Of a stretch of DNA of 64,000 nucleotides, positions 32,477-43,220 are shown one piece after another; the first letter of the stretch is position 1, and every line of letters starts with the position of its first letter. Origin of the DNA: Blastococcus saxobsidens (lineage in GTDB: Bacteria; Actinomycetota; Actinomycetes; Mycobacteriales; Geodermatophilaceae); contig NZ_POQT01000001.1 in NCBI RefSeq assembly GCF_002938435.1, positions 1-64,000 of the forward strand, read 5' to 3'. The translations under genes were made by a program, and so were the position numbers. The notes under the pieces are model-generated. The model worked only from the letters and a program-made list of their open reading frames with translations, was not told where the DNA came from and searched no databases.

Positions 32477-34072
32477 TCAGAACTGCCTTCTGAACCGCAT
32501 CCCCAGCGGGCGCCCGTCGGGGTCCACCAGCAGCCGGTACACCGGCGTCGCCCAGAGGCGGGTCAGCCAGGACAGCTTCTCGGGGCGGTGCGGTCGCAGC
32601 CGGCCCGGTGGACGGGGGCCGCGCCGGCCGGCCTCGTGCCATTCGTCCAGTGCGGCCGCACGTGCCTCGAGGGATGCGACGAAGTGCTCGGGATCGAGCA
32701 GCAGGTCGTCCGCGCTCCCGTCCTGCGGCAGGTCCAGGTGCTCGCGGGCCAGCTCCAGGCGCAGGTCGCGGGCGAACGTGCGCGCGCAGTCGCCGGTGCC
32801 GGCCGGGTCCCGCGGCTCGCGGGGGTCACGGGTGGTGTCGACGACAGCGGTGGACAGCTCGCTGTCGTGCGTCCAGGAGCGGCGGTTGAAGTTGTCGCTG
32901 CCGATGCTGGCCCAGACGTCGTCGACCACGCAGACCTTGGAGTGCACGTAGACCGGCGTCCCCGCGCGGTTCTCCACGTCGAAGACGTGCACCCGGTCCT
33001 CGCCGCCGGCCCGGACGCAGAGATCGATGGCCTGGCGGCGGCCGACGTACTGGGGTGTCGCGTTGAAGGCCCCCTCCTGGTCGGGGATGCGCGGCACCAC
33101 GACGACCAGGTGCAGCTCCGGGTTGGCGGTCAGCGCGTCGGCGAACAATTGGGCGACCTCGGCGGACCACAGGTACTGGTCCTCGAGGTAGATCAGCCGG
33201 CGGGCCTTCTTGACCGCCTTGCTGTACCCCCGGGCGATGGAGCGCTCGCCCTCCGGGGCGAAGTCGTAGCGCGGCCGGATCCTGGGGTAGGTCCGCAGCG
33301 TCTGCACCAGGTGCGGCCCGCAGGGTGGGGGTGGGGGGAGCTCCGGCGGCAACGGCGACGGATCGAGGCGGGCGCGGCGGAACCGGTCGACGACGTAGGC
33401 CACCGGATTGCCCTGGACCGGGCTCGTCGGGTCGTCCCACCGTTCCCGGAACGCGGTGTCGAGGACGGCGACGGCCGGCCCGCGGATCTCGGCCTGGACG
33501 TCGTGCCACGGAGGCGTCGGCCCGTAGGCCGACGCCATGTCCACCGCCTGCGGGTCACCGCGGTGGTCGGCGTCGTCGCGCCGGCTGTGGCACAGGTCGA
33601 TGCCGCCGGCGAACGCGACGTCGCGTGAGGGGTCGGCGGGGCAGCGGATGAGGACGATCTTCTGGTGGTGGCTGCCCACGCGGCGCACGCGCTGGTCGAG
33701 GACCACCCGGCCCCCGTCCTCCTCGATCTCCCGGTCGAGGGCCCGGTTCTCCTCCTTGCTGTAGGACAGCGCGTCGGTGTGCGATCGCCACACCAGGCCG
33801 CGGATGTCCACGCCGCGGTGCGCCGCCGCGCTGAAGAGCTGGTCGACCGTGGGGCCGTCGGGACGCAACCGCTCGTCGGGATCACCGCGCCAGTCGGTGA
33901 ACCAGACGCGGTCGCCCGGACCCAGCCGCTCCACCTCCTCGACCAGCCGCTCGAAGTAGGCGACCCCGTGGACCAGCGGCCGGACCAGGTTGCCTCCGGT
34001 CCAGGAGGGGATGGGGGTGCCGGGGTTGCCGCGCTCCTCCTCGGTCAGCAGCCAGTCGCTCTGGTCGTCCAC
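32477..34072 (-). CDS. Phospholipase D-like protein
   Basis: A 531-residue PLD-superfamily protein with two HKD regions. The second, VHSKVCVVDD...GSDNFNRRSW, is canonical (His-x-Lys-x4-Asp). The first, SHHQKIVLIRCPAD...GGIDLCHSRR, has Arg where the motif Asp is expected. The spacing and the HHQK form resemble eukaryote-type PLD. No signal peptide is seen, so it is probably cytosolic or membrane-associated. GTG start at 34072. It may hydrolyse phosphatidylcholine-like lipids or act as a phosphatidyltransferase; the reaction is not assigned. Confidence 0.87.
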   Translation of the reverse strand: MDDQSDWLLTEEERGNPGTPIPSWTGGNLVRPLVHGVAYFERLVEEVERLGPGDRVWFTDWRGDPDERLRPDGPTVDQLFSAAAHRGVDIRGLVWRSHTDALSYSKEENRALDREIEEDGGRVVLDQRVRRVGSHHQKIVLIRCPADPSRDVAFAGGIDLCHSRRDDADHRGDPQAVDMASAYGPTPPWHDVQAEIRGPAVAVLDTAFRERWDDPTSPVQGNPVAYVVDRFRRARLDPSPLPPELPPPPPCGPHLVQTLRTYPRIRPRYDFAPEGERSIARGYSKAVKKARRLIYLEDQYLWSAEVAQLFADALTANPELHLVVVVPRIPDQEGAFNATPQYVGRRQAIDLCVRAGGEDRVHVFDVENRAGTPVYVHSKVCVVDDVWASIGSDNFNRRSWTHDSELSTAVVDTTRDPREPRDPAGTGDCARTFARDLRLELAREHLDLPQDGSADDLLLDPEHFVASLEARAAALDEWHEAGRRGPRPPGRLRPHRPEKLSWLTRLWATPVYRLLVDPDGRPLGMRFRRQF

Positions 34073-34133
34073 CGGGTGATCTCATCCTGCGGGAACCGGA
34101 GGACGCAACCGCCGGTACCGCGCGCCACCTCGG

Positions 34134-34139
34134 TAGCCT
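34134..34139 (+). promoter_or_regulatory. -10 box (TAGCCT) for lysC, probably leaderless
   Basis: TAGCCT fits TANNNT and lies 8 bases before the GTG at 34148; there is no Shine-Dalgarno sequence in the gap. Confidence 0.4.
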
Positions 34140-34147
34140 CATGAGCC

Positions 34148-36486
<2,339 letters not shown>

Positions 36487-36491
<5 letters not shown>

Positions 36492-37263
36492 TCCCGGCTG
36501 ATGCCTGGTCGGACTCGCGCTGCTGAGCGGCGGCCTCCTCGTCGGAGGTGCGCTGCTGCGCGGCGGCCTCCTCGTCGGAGGTGCGCTGCTGCGCGGCGGC
36601 CTCCTCGTCCGAGGTGCGCTGCTGCGCGGCGGCCTCCTCGTCGGAGCTGCGCTGCTGCGCGGCGGCCTCCTCGTCGGAGCTGCGCTGCTGCTCGGCGGCC
36701 TCGGCAGAACGCTGACCCTCGCGCTGCGAACGCTCCGGCACCGACGAGTCGTCGGCGTCGTGCTCGGGCTCGGTGTCGCGCGGGGCCCCGGTCGTCCGGG
36801 TCGCCGGGCCGCCGCCGCTCTGCGTGGCTGATGGCGACGGAGGGGCCGACGAGCCGGCCTTCTCTGACGGCGAGGCCTCATCGGCCGTCTCCCGCTCGTC
36901 CTTCCGCGGAGCCACGTCGGGTGTGGGCCGCGGCAGCTCGAACGGCGTCAGTGCGCTGACCAGGTCGGCGACCACGGCCTGCACCGGCGCCGGGAGTGCC
37001 GCCGCCGTCCCGGCCACGACGACGGAGGCCGCGGCCGCGACCAGGCCGGCGCCGGTGCGTGCCGCCCAGCGCCGTCGCTGCCCGGCCGGACGCCGGAACG
37101 GCACCACGGTCGGCTCGAAGCCCCGGGCGAGCAGATCAGCGAGGGCCGCGCTCGGCGGTGGAGCCGGTCCGTCGGCCAGCGTCGCGATGAGGGCGACGGC
37201 CCGGTGCAGGTCCGGGTCGGCGGCCGCGCCGTCGAGGACGGTGCGTGCATTTCGGCCGGTCAC
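36487..37263 (-). CDS. Membrane protein with C-terminal SDEEAAAQQRT repeats, coupled to an ECF sigma factor
   Basis: No family recognised. 258 aa: a cytoplasmic N-terminal domain of about 65 residues (DPDLHRAVALIATLADG), a likely transmembrane helix at about 71-95 (TGAGLVAAAASVVVAGTAAAL), a Pro/Ser-rich linker, then five perfect 11-residue units SDEEAAAQQRx at about 195-250 (bases 36514-36678) and a degenerate one before them. It starts inside the stop of the sigma gene (GTGA), where anti-sigma factors usually lie, but the HxxxCxxC zinc motif of common anti-sigmas is absent. An anti-sigma or sensor role is an inference from position. Confidence 0.7.
36514..36678 (-). repeat. 33-bp tandem repeats (five units) in the sigma-linked membrane protein gene
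   Basis: Five in-frame 33-base units, each encoding SDEEAAAQQR plus S, T or E, with near-identical DNA. An 11-residue period is a hendecad, expected to give a right-handed coiled coil. The same units occur in the neighbouring gene at 37914-38078. Confidence 0.85.
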
Positions 37264-37838
37264 GGGGTCACCGGTGCCAGGCCGAAGGAGAAGCCGTCGT
37301 GGATCTGCGCGCGCAGCGCCAGCAGGGCACGGCGCTGGAGCTGCTTGACGGCGCCTGCGCTGCGGCCCACGGCCGCGGCGGTCTGCTCGACGCTCAGGTC
37401 GGCGACCACCCGCAGGAGCAGGACGTCCCGCTGGTCCGCCGGCAGCTCGTCGAGCAGGGCGCGGATCTCGGCGGTGCGGATCCGGTCGACGGCCTCGTCC
37501 TCGGGAGAGGGCGCCGTCCGGTCGTCCTGCCAGTCCTCGTAGGAGACGGCGTTCCCTCGGCGGGACTGCCGGCGGAGGTCGTCGACGAGGCGCGCATGGG
37601 CCACGGAGAAGACGAGGGTGCGCAGACCTGCGGCGCCGCCGGTCACGGTGGCCAGCTTGGAGAACACGGTCAGGAACACCTCGCTCGTCAGGTCATCGGG
37701 CTCGCTCGCGCCCCGGGCACTCAGGTAGCCGTGCACTCGAGGGGCCAGCTGCTCGTACACCTCTCGCAGGGCTTCCGGCCGGCCGGCCTGGGCCGCCGCG
37801 AGGGCATCGTCGAGCCCCGCGGGATCGGTCGGTGGCAT
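37260..37838 (-). CDS. ECF-type RNA polymerase sigma factor
   Basis: A 192-residue sigma-70 family protein with only regions 2 and 4. Region 2 at about residues 20-90 (LYEQLAPRVHGYLSARG-type start, then DDLTSEVFLTVFSKL and LVFSVAHARLVDDLRRQ); region 4 at about 128-180 (LPADQRDVLLLRVVADLSVEQTAAAVG, then SAGAVKQLQRRALLALR). The usual RAWLFxIARN is replaced by LRTLVFSVAHA. ATG at 37838. Its stop overlaps the following membrane protein gene, and the upstream gene encodes a second protein with the same repeats, so the three probably form one system. Confidence 0.9.
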   Translation of the reverse strand: MPPTDPAGLDDALAAAQAGRPEALREVYEQLAPRVHGYLSARGASEPDDLTSEVFLTVFSKLATVTGGAAGLRTLVFSVAHARLVDDLRRQSRRGNAVSYEDWQDDRTAPSPEDEAVDRIRTAEIRALLDELPADQRDVLLLRVVADLSVEQTAAAVGRSAGAVKQLQRRALLALRAQIHDGFSFGLAPVTP

Positions 37839-37898
37839 GCGAGTCCTATCGGCACGAGGGCGGGCGGACTGGAGGCCAGTCCGCCCGCCCTGTGGTGG

Positions 37899-38513
37899 TC
37901 AGCCGTTGTCGGAGATGCGCTGGGCCTCGGCGGACTCCTCGTCGGAGGTGCGCTGCTGCGCGGCGGCCTCCTCGTCGGAGGTGCGCTGCTGCTCGACGGC
38001 CTCCTCGTCGGAGGTGCGCTGGGCCTCGGCGGACTCCTCGTCGGAGGTGCGCTGCTGCGCGGCGGCCTCCTCGTCGGACTCGCGCTGAGCCTCGGCGGCC
38101 TCCTCGGCGGCCTCGCGGGCACCCTCCTCGGCCTCCTCGGCGGCCTCACGGGCCTCCTCCGCGGCCTCCTCCGCGGCTTCCTCCGCAGCCTCGAGCGCCT
38201 CCTGGGCCTCGTCCGCGGCCTTCTCCCGGGCCTCGTAGAGCCCGTCCGCGGCGCCGTCCGCGTCCGGTCCGGTGCTGTCGTCCTCGGTGACGTCGTCCGC
38301 GGAGAGCTCGGAGTCCAGCAGCGAGTCGACCTGGCTGTCGTCCTCGACCACCACGGCGGGCTCGTCGCCCGGCAGGATCTCGTCGAGGGGCACCACCCCG
38401 GTGGCGCCGGCGGTGCCGATTGCCGCGGCCGAGACGACCCCCGCGACGGCGACCTTGGCGGTCACGGTGGCGGCGCCGGCCTTGGCCAGCAGGAGGGGGA
38501 GGAGGTTCAGCAT
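37899..38513 (-). CDS. Exported or anchored Glu/Ala-rich coiled-coil protein with SDEEAAAQQRT repeats
   Basis: No family recognised. 204 aa: a hydrophobic N-terminus (about residues 1-40, LLPLLLAKAGAATVTAKVAVAGVVSA in parts) acting as signal or anchor, an acidic Asp/Ser-rich spacer (about 41-88), an uncharged-poor Glu/Ala/Arg helix (about 90-140), and five 11-residue units (SDEEAAAQQRT, SDEESAEAQRT and variants) at about 145-200. ATG at 38513 with GGAAGG 7 bases upstream. It lies 60 bases before the sigma gene on the same strand. The shared repeats suggest it pairs with the membrane protein at 36487-37263 by coiled coil. Confidence 0.7.
   Translation of the reverse strand: MLNLLPLLLAKAGAATVTAKVAVAGVVSAAAIGTAGATGVVPLDEILPGDEPAVVVEDDSQVDSLLDSELSADDVTEDDSTGPDADGAADGLYEAREKAADEAQEALEAAEEAAEEAAEEAREAAEEAEEGAREAAEEAAEAQRESDEEAAAQQRTSDEESAEAQRTSDEEAVEQQRTSDEEAAAQQRTSDEESAEAQRISDNG
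37914..38078 (-). repeat. 33-bp tandem repeats (five units) in the coiled-coil protein gene
   Basis: Five 33-base units encoding SDEEAAAQQRT, SDEESAEAQRT, SDEEAVEQQRT, SDEEAAAQQRT and SDEESAEAQRI. The protein sequence alternates between two unit types, unlike the uniform set at 36514-36678, and the DNA is highly similar to those units. Confidence 0.85.
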
Positions 38514-38693
38514 GGTGGTGCCTTCCGTTCGGTAGCCCCGATGCCCCTGAGGGGCCGGTTGCTTTGCTGACTGCCGTTGCCGGCAGGTCGCCCTTGTCGT
38601 GGGTTGACGTTGCTGTGATCGATCGGAGCCGCCGCAGGGTTACGCGCTACCGCCGGCCTCCCTCGATGGGGGGAGAGGCGAAAGCGCCCGGGG

Positions 38694-40514
38694 TCAGGGC
38701 CGCACGTGGCGCAGGGCGAAGTCCAGCGCGACCTCGACCTGCCGGATGGTCTCCTCGATGACCAGCGACCCGTGGCCGGCGTCGAACCGGTAGACCTCGT
38801 GCTCCTTGCCCAGCTCCTCGAGCCGGCCGAGGTAGTTGTCGATCTGCCGGATGGGGCAGCGCGGGTCGTTCGCGCCGGCCACCACGAGCACCGGCGCGGC
38901 GACGGCGTCGGCGTAGGTGATCGGGGAGGACCGCACGTACACGTCCCGCACCTCCGCCGGTGAGCCGCCGAACAGCGCCCGGTCGTAGGCCCGCAGCCCC
39001 TCCATCTCGTCCTCGTAGGCGGCCAGGTAGTCGGCCACCGGCACCTCGGCGATGCCGGCCGTCCAGCGCTCCGGCTGGGTGCCCAGTCCGAGCAGCGTGA
39101 GGAACCCGCCCCACGAACCGCCGGTCAGCAGCGTGCGCCGCGGGTCGACGACGCCCTCGGCGACCAGCGCATCGTGGACCGCGCCGATGTCCTCGAGCTC
39201 GGTGAGCCCCGGCCGGCCGGTGAGCGCGTCCCGCCAGGCCGACCCGTAGCCGGTCGAGCCGCGGTAGTTCACGTGCACCACCGCGTACCCGGCGTCCACG
39301 TAGGCCGCGCGGCGGGCGCGGTAGGAGTCGTCGTCGGCCGCCTCCGGGCCGCCGTGCACGAGGAACGCCGTGGCGAACGGTCCGGCCGGCCCACCCCGGC
39401 CGGCGGGCCGGACGAGCAGCGCGTGGATGTCCCCACCGGGGCCGGGCACCCAGCGGTCCTCCACCGGGTAGGCCGCCGGCGGGTCCTCGTCGGCGACGGA
39501 CAGGACCACCGGCCCGTCCGCGCGGCGGATCACCGGCGGCAGCTCGGAGTTCGACCAGGCCAGCTCGACGGTGCCGTCGGGGCGCGCGGTGGCGCCCCGG
39601 ACGACGCCCGGCGGCGTGTCCAGCTTCTCCAGCACACCGGTCGCGAGGTCGTAGCGGTACAGCTCCGTGCGGGCGGCGTGGTCGTGCCCGACCAGCAGCG
39701 CCGTGCCGTCGGGGTACCAGCCGGCCGTCACGTCACCGGGCAGGTCGAGGACGAGCTCGGTCTCGGTGCCGGCCTCGACGTCCCAGATCAGCAGCTCCTC
39801 CCGGCCGCGCCGCTCGTGGCCGACGAGGAGCCGGCGGTCACCGGGGAGCGGGGCGAACTCCAGCGCGTGCAGGCCGAGCCCCTCGCCGTCCCACTTCTCC
39901 GTGACGACCGCGGGGGAGTCCTCGGTGGTGCCGGCCGTGCGCAGCACGCGCAACGCGGGGTAGCGCGGATCGCCGTGCTCGGAGTGCGAGACGACCAGCA
40001 GCTCGTCGTCCCGGGTGAGGGCGTCGACGGACGCCGGGTCGGCGTGCCGGTAGATCACCCGGGGCGTCCCGCCGTGCGGCGCCAGCCACAGCTCGCTGCC
40101 GTCGTCGGTGCTCCGCCCGATCGCGACGAGCGAGCGGCCGACCTCCAGCCCCGCCGGGTAGGCCGCTCCCACCTCGGGGACGGCCACGGTGTCCTCGCCG
40201 CCGGGGAACGGCTGGGTCATCCAGACGCCGAACTCGTCGCCGTCGGTGTCGGCGAACCACCAGATGGTCCCGCCGTCCGGGCTGAGGGTGCTGATCAGCG
40301 TGCCGTTGGGTCGGTCGGTCACCGGCCGGTGCTCGTCGGTCGAGCGGTCCCAGGCGTACTGCTCGACGACGCCGCTGACGTCGGAGGAGTAGACGTTCCG
40401 GTGCGGCGCCTCCTCGGCCCAGTCCGGCAGCGACACCCGGGGTGCGCGGAACCGCGCCTGCCAGCGGGCGGTGACCGCGAGGGGGAGTGCGGGGACGGTG
40501 CTCGGGTCGCTCAC
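38694..40514 (-). CDS. S9 family prolyl oligopeptidase-like peptidase
   Basis: A 606-residue serine peptidase. The N-terminal about 330 residues form a beta-propeller-like region with repeated short blades, and the C-terminal alpha/beta-hydrolase domain follows. Catalytic residues: Ser in LLTGGSWGGFLTLLG, Asp in VVAGANDPRCP and His in RFDAGHGSLV. No signal peptide, so probably cytosolic, cutting short peptides or acylated amino acids. GTG start at 40514 with a GGGGGAAG stretch upstream. It ends a run of minus-strand genes from 42971. Confidence 0.9.
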   Translation of the reverse strand: MSDPSTVPALPLAVTARWQARFRAPRVSLPDWAEEAPHRNVYSSDVSGVVEQYAWDRSTDEHRPVTDRPNGTLISTLSPDGGTIWWFADTDGDEFGVWMTQPFPGGEDTVAVPEVGAAYPAGLEVGRSLVAIGRSTDDGSELWLAPHGGTPRVIYRHADPASVDALTRDDELLVVSHSEHGDPRYPALRVLRTAGTTEDSPAVVTEKWDGEGLGLHALEFAPLPGDRRLLVGHERRGREELLIWDVEAGTETELVLDLPGDVTAGWYPDGTALLVGHDHAARTELYRYDLATGVLEKLDTPPGVVRGATARPDGTVELAWSNSELPPVIRRADGPVVLSVADEDPPAAYPVEDRWVPGPGGDIHALLVRPAGRGGPAGPFATAFLVHGGPEAADDDSYRARRAAYVDAGYAVVHVNYRGSTGYGSAWRDALTGRPGLTELEDIGAVHDALVAEGVVDPRRTLLTGGSWGGFLTLLGLGTQPERWTAGIAEVPVADYLAAYEDEMEGLRAYDRALFGGSPAEVRDVYVRSSPITYADAVAAPVLVVAGANDPRCPIRQIDNYLGRLEELGKEHEVYRFDAGHGSLVIEETIRQVEVALDFALRHVRP

Positions 40515-40518
40515 CCGG

Positions 40519-41622
40519 TCATCTTCCCCCGCCCCCCGCGCCGGTCGCGGCGGCGCCCTCGACGCGGGGCCGGCGCTCGTCGACCCGGCGTCGTTCGGCG
40601 GCGGCGTCCCGCACGTCACCGATCAGCTGCTCGAGCACGTCCTCCAGCGCCACGATGCCGCGGATGCCGTCGCCGTCCCGGACCAGGCCGAGGTGGGCGC
40701 CGGCCTTGCGCATGGTGGCCAGCACCTCCGGCAGCGGGTCGCCGGCGCGCAGCTCCACGAACGGCAGGACGTCCCGGTCCGGCATGGGCTGGTCCCGGCG
40801 GTCGACCGGGACGTCGAGCACGTCCTTCACGTGCACGTAGCCGGCCGGCTCGTCGCCCTCGTCGCAGACCGGGTAACGGCTGAAGCCGTGCTCGGCCACG
40901 ACGCCCTCCAGCTCCCGCGGGGTCGTGCGGCGGGGGACGGTGACCAGCCGGTCGAGCGGCAGGAGGACCGAGGAGAGGTCGGTGTGCTCGAAGGCGAGCG
41001 CGCCGGCGGCCAGCTCACCCATCCCGGCGCCGAGGTGCCCCTCCTGCTGCGACTGGGTGACCATCGAGCGGATCTCGCCGGCGTCGAAGCTGGCGGCCAC
41101 CTCGTCGGTGGGCTGCACGCCGAACAGCCGCACGAACCCGTTGGCGATGGTGTTGAAGAACCAGATGAACGGCTTGAGCAGCCGAACCATCACCGCCAGC
41201 GGCGGGCCCAGCGCCAGCGCGGCCCTGTCGGGGCCGGCGATGGTGATGTTCTTGGGCACCATCTCGCCCAGGACGATGTGCAGCACGGTCACCAGGGAGA
41301 GCGCGATGACCAGCGAGATGGGGTGCAGCAGCGCGTCGGGCACCCCGGCGGCGTGCAGCGGCACCTCGATCAGGTGTGCCACCGCCGGTTCACCGACCAT
41401 GCCCAGGCCCAGGGAGCACAGCGTGATGCCGAGCTGGGCCCCGGCCATCATCTGCGACACGTTGCGCATCGCCGCCAGGGTCTTCACCGCGCGCGGCTGC
41501 CCGGCCTCGGCCCGTGGCTCGATCTGGTCGACGCGTGCGGAGACCAGCGCGAACTCCGCGGCCACGAAGAAGGCGTTGCCCAGCAGCAGCGCCACCAGGA
41601 CCAGCAGGCTGACCGCGGTCAT
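40519..41622 (-). CDS. CNNM/CorC-type membrane protein with CBS domains (hemolysin family), first
   Basis: A 367-residue protein with an N-terminal CNNM transmembrane domain of about four helices (LVLVALLLGNAFFVAAEFALVSARVDQ; HIVLGEMVPKNITI) and a pair of CBS domains at about residues 205-340. Family members are implicated in Mg2+/Co2+ or Na+ transport. The C-terminal CorC_HlyC domain is missing, unlike its partner. ATG at 41622 overlaps the stop of the next gene upstream (ATGA), so the two probably form a heteromer. Confidence 0.9.
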   Translation of the reverse strand: MTAVSLLVLVALLLGNAFFVAAEFALVSARVDQIEPRAEAGQPRAVKTLAAMRNVSQMMAGAQLGITLCSLGLGMVGEPAVAHLIEVPLHAAGVPDALLHPISLVIALSLVTVLHIVLGEMVPKNITIAGPDRAALALGPPLAVMVRLLKPFIWFFNTIANGFVRLFGVQPTDEVAASFDAGEIRSMVTQSQQEGHLGAGMGELAAGALAFEHTDLSSVLLPLDRLVTVPRRTTPRELEGVVAEHGFSRYPVCDEGDEPAGYVHVKDVLDVPVDRRDQPMPDRDVLPFVELRAGDPLPEVLATMRKAGAHLGLVRDGDGIRGIVALEDVLEQLIGDVRDAAAERRRVDERRPRVEGAAATGAGGGGR

Positions 41623-42971
41623 GCGGGGACCTGCTCGCGGTCGGCCGTCACCGGCTCGACCGCGTCGTCGCCCACCGGGGCGGGCAGGCGGCGCGCCACG
41701 ACACGAGCGACCCGTCGTCCCTGCACGGTCTCGACGGCGAGCTCGAACCCGTCGACGCGGACGACATCGCCCTCCTCGGGCAGTCGCTGCAGCTCGTCGG
41801 TGAGGAAGCCGGCGAGCGTCTCGTACCGCCCCTCGGGGACGGCGATGCCGGCGCGCTCCTGGACCTCGTCGGGGCGCAGCAGGCCGGAGAGCACCCACGT
41901 GTCGGCGTCCACCCGGCGCAGCGCGCGCAGCGGCTGGTCGGTCTCGTCGGCGATCTCGCCGACCAGCTCCTCCACGATGTCCTCCAGGGTCACCACACCG
42001 TGCGTCGCCCCCCACTCGTCGACGACGAGCGCCAGTTGCAGCCCCTGGTCCCGCAGCAGGTCCAGCAGCCGCTCGAGGTGCATCGAGGAGGGGACCGCCA
42101 GCACCGGGACCGCCAGCTCCCCGGCGGTCCGCGTGGCCCGCTCGGCCTCCGGGACGGCGACGGCGTGCTTGACGTGCACCACACCGGTCACCTCGTCCAG
42201 GTCGGAGCCGTAGACGGGGAAGCGGGAGTTGCCGGACTCGACCGCGGCGGCGATGACGTCGGCGGCGGTGGCGCTGGCCCGCAGGGTCCAGAGCTGGGTG
42301 CGGGGCGTCATGACGTCGGTGGCGTACTTCCCGCCGAGCTTCAGCGAGCGCTCCAGCAGCCGTGCGGCGACGGGCGAGAGGTCGCCGTCGGCCGCCGACC
42401 GGCGGGCGACGGCGGCCAGCCCCTCGGCGTCGCGGGCGGTGTCGAGCTCTTCCCGGGGCTCGAAACCCAGCCGCCGCACGATGGCGTTCGACACCCGTTG
42501 CAGGCTCCCGACCAGCGGGCCGGCGACGCGGGTGAAGCCGCGCATGCCCGGGGCGATGAAGCCCGCGACGGCCAGCGGGTTGGCGATGGCCAGGTTCTTC
42601 GGCCCGAGCTCGCCCAGCAGCATCTGCAGCGTCGTCGCCAGCGCGATGGCCGACGCGACCGACACCGCCGTCACCGACCCGCCGCTCAGGCCGACGGCCT
42701 CGAGCGGACCGCGCAGCAGCTGGCCGATCGCGGGCTCGGCGAGGTAGCCGACCAGCAGCGTGGTGATCGTGATGCCCAGCTGGGCGGCGGAGAGCTGGGT
42801 GGACAGCGTCTGCAGCGCACGGACGACGCTGCGCCCGCGCCGGTTCCCGCTGTCCGCCGCCTCCTCGGCCCGGCCGCGGTCGACGGTGGTCAGCGAGAAC
42901 TCGGCGGCGACGAAGAACCCGGTGAAGGCCGTCAGCACGACGGCGGCGAGGAGGAGCACCCATTCGGTCAT
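41619..42971 (-). CDS. CNNM/CorC-type membrane protein with CBS and CorC_HlyC domains (hemolysin family), second
   Basis: A 450-residue paralog of the downstream gene. CNNM domain (VVLTAFTGFFVAAEFSLTTVDRGR; LLGELGPKNLAIANP), two CBS domains at about 215-340 (GVVTLEDIVEELVGEI) and a C-terminal CorC_HlyC domain at about 355-430 (GLLRPDEVQERAGI; TLAGFLTDELQRLPEEGD). ATG at 42971. Two coupled paralogs of this type are common in actinobacteria. Divergent from the MFS gene at 43221. Confidence 0.91.
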   Translation of the reverse strand: MTEWVLLLAAVVLTAFTGFFVAAEFSLTTVDRGRAEEAADSGNRRGRSVVRALQTLSTQLSAAQLGITITTLLVGYLAEPAIGQLLRGPLEAVGLSGGSVTAVSVASAIALATTLQMLLGELGPKNLAIANPLAVAGFIAPGMRGFTRVAGPLVGSLQRVSNAIVRRLGFEPREELDTARDAEGLAAVARRSAADGDLSPVAARLLERSLKLGGKYATDVMTPRTQLWTLRASATAADVIAAAVESGNSRFPVYGSDLDEVTGVVHVKHAVAVPEAERATRTAGELAVPVLAVPSSMHLERLLDLLRDQGLQLALVVDEWGATHGVVTLEDIVEELVGEIADETDQPLRALRRVDADTWVLSGLLRPDEVQERAGIAVPEGRYETLAGFLTDELQRLPEEGDVVRVDGFELAVETVQGRRVARVVARRLPAPVGDDAVEPVTADREQVPA

Positions 42972-43059
42972 CGCGGGGGACGGTGCCCCCCTGGGGGCCG
43001 GTCCAACCGGTGGCGGTCGCGCGTGGCCGGCCGCCGGCCGGGGCCGCGCCACCGAGGAC

Positions 43060-43077
43060 AGCGGACAAATGTCCGCT
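43060..43077. promoter_or_regulatory. Palindromic operator candidate AGCGGACA-AA-TGTCCGCT
   Basis: A perfect 8-bp inverted repeat with a 2-base spacer in the 249-base gap between divergent genes. It shares GCGGAC/GTCCGC with the site at 43169-43186, 109 bases away centre to centre. Confidence 0.55.
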
Positions 43078-43147
43078 ACGCGTGCGTCATCTGTCTCGTG
43101 CTCGCGCATACGCGGGATCACGTCGGGCGGCGGGGGCTTGACGGGGG

Positions 43148-43157
43148 TCACATGTGA
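43148..43157. promoter_or_regulatory. Palindrome TCACATGTGA in the MFS promoter region
   Basis: A perfect 10-base palindrome directly after TTGACG (43138-43143), which may be a -35 box. Possible regulator site; the factor is unknown. Confidence 0.35.
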
Positions 43158-43168
43158 TCTGCACCCTA

Positions 43169-43186
43169 TGCGGACCGTCGTCCGCA
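43169..43186. promoter_or_regulatory. Palindromic operator candidate TGCGGAC-CGTC-GTCCGCA
   Basis: A perfect 7-bp inverted repeat, 35 bases before the MFS start codon. With the related site at 43060-43077 it may allow looping or cooperative binding by one regulator. Confidence 0.55.
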
Positions 43187-43220
43187 CTACGGACATCTGA
43201 CCACGAGTCCAGGAGCCCCC

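Noticed and set aside
36514-36678. CRISPR-like regular repeats
   Set aside because: The 33-base units follow each other without spacers, are in frame and encode a protein repeat.
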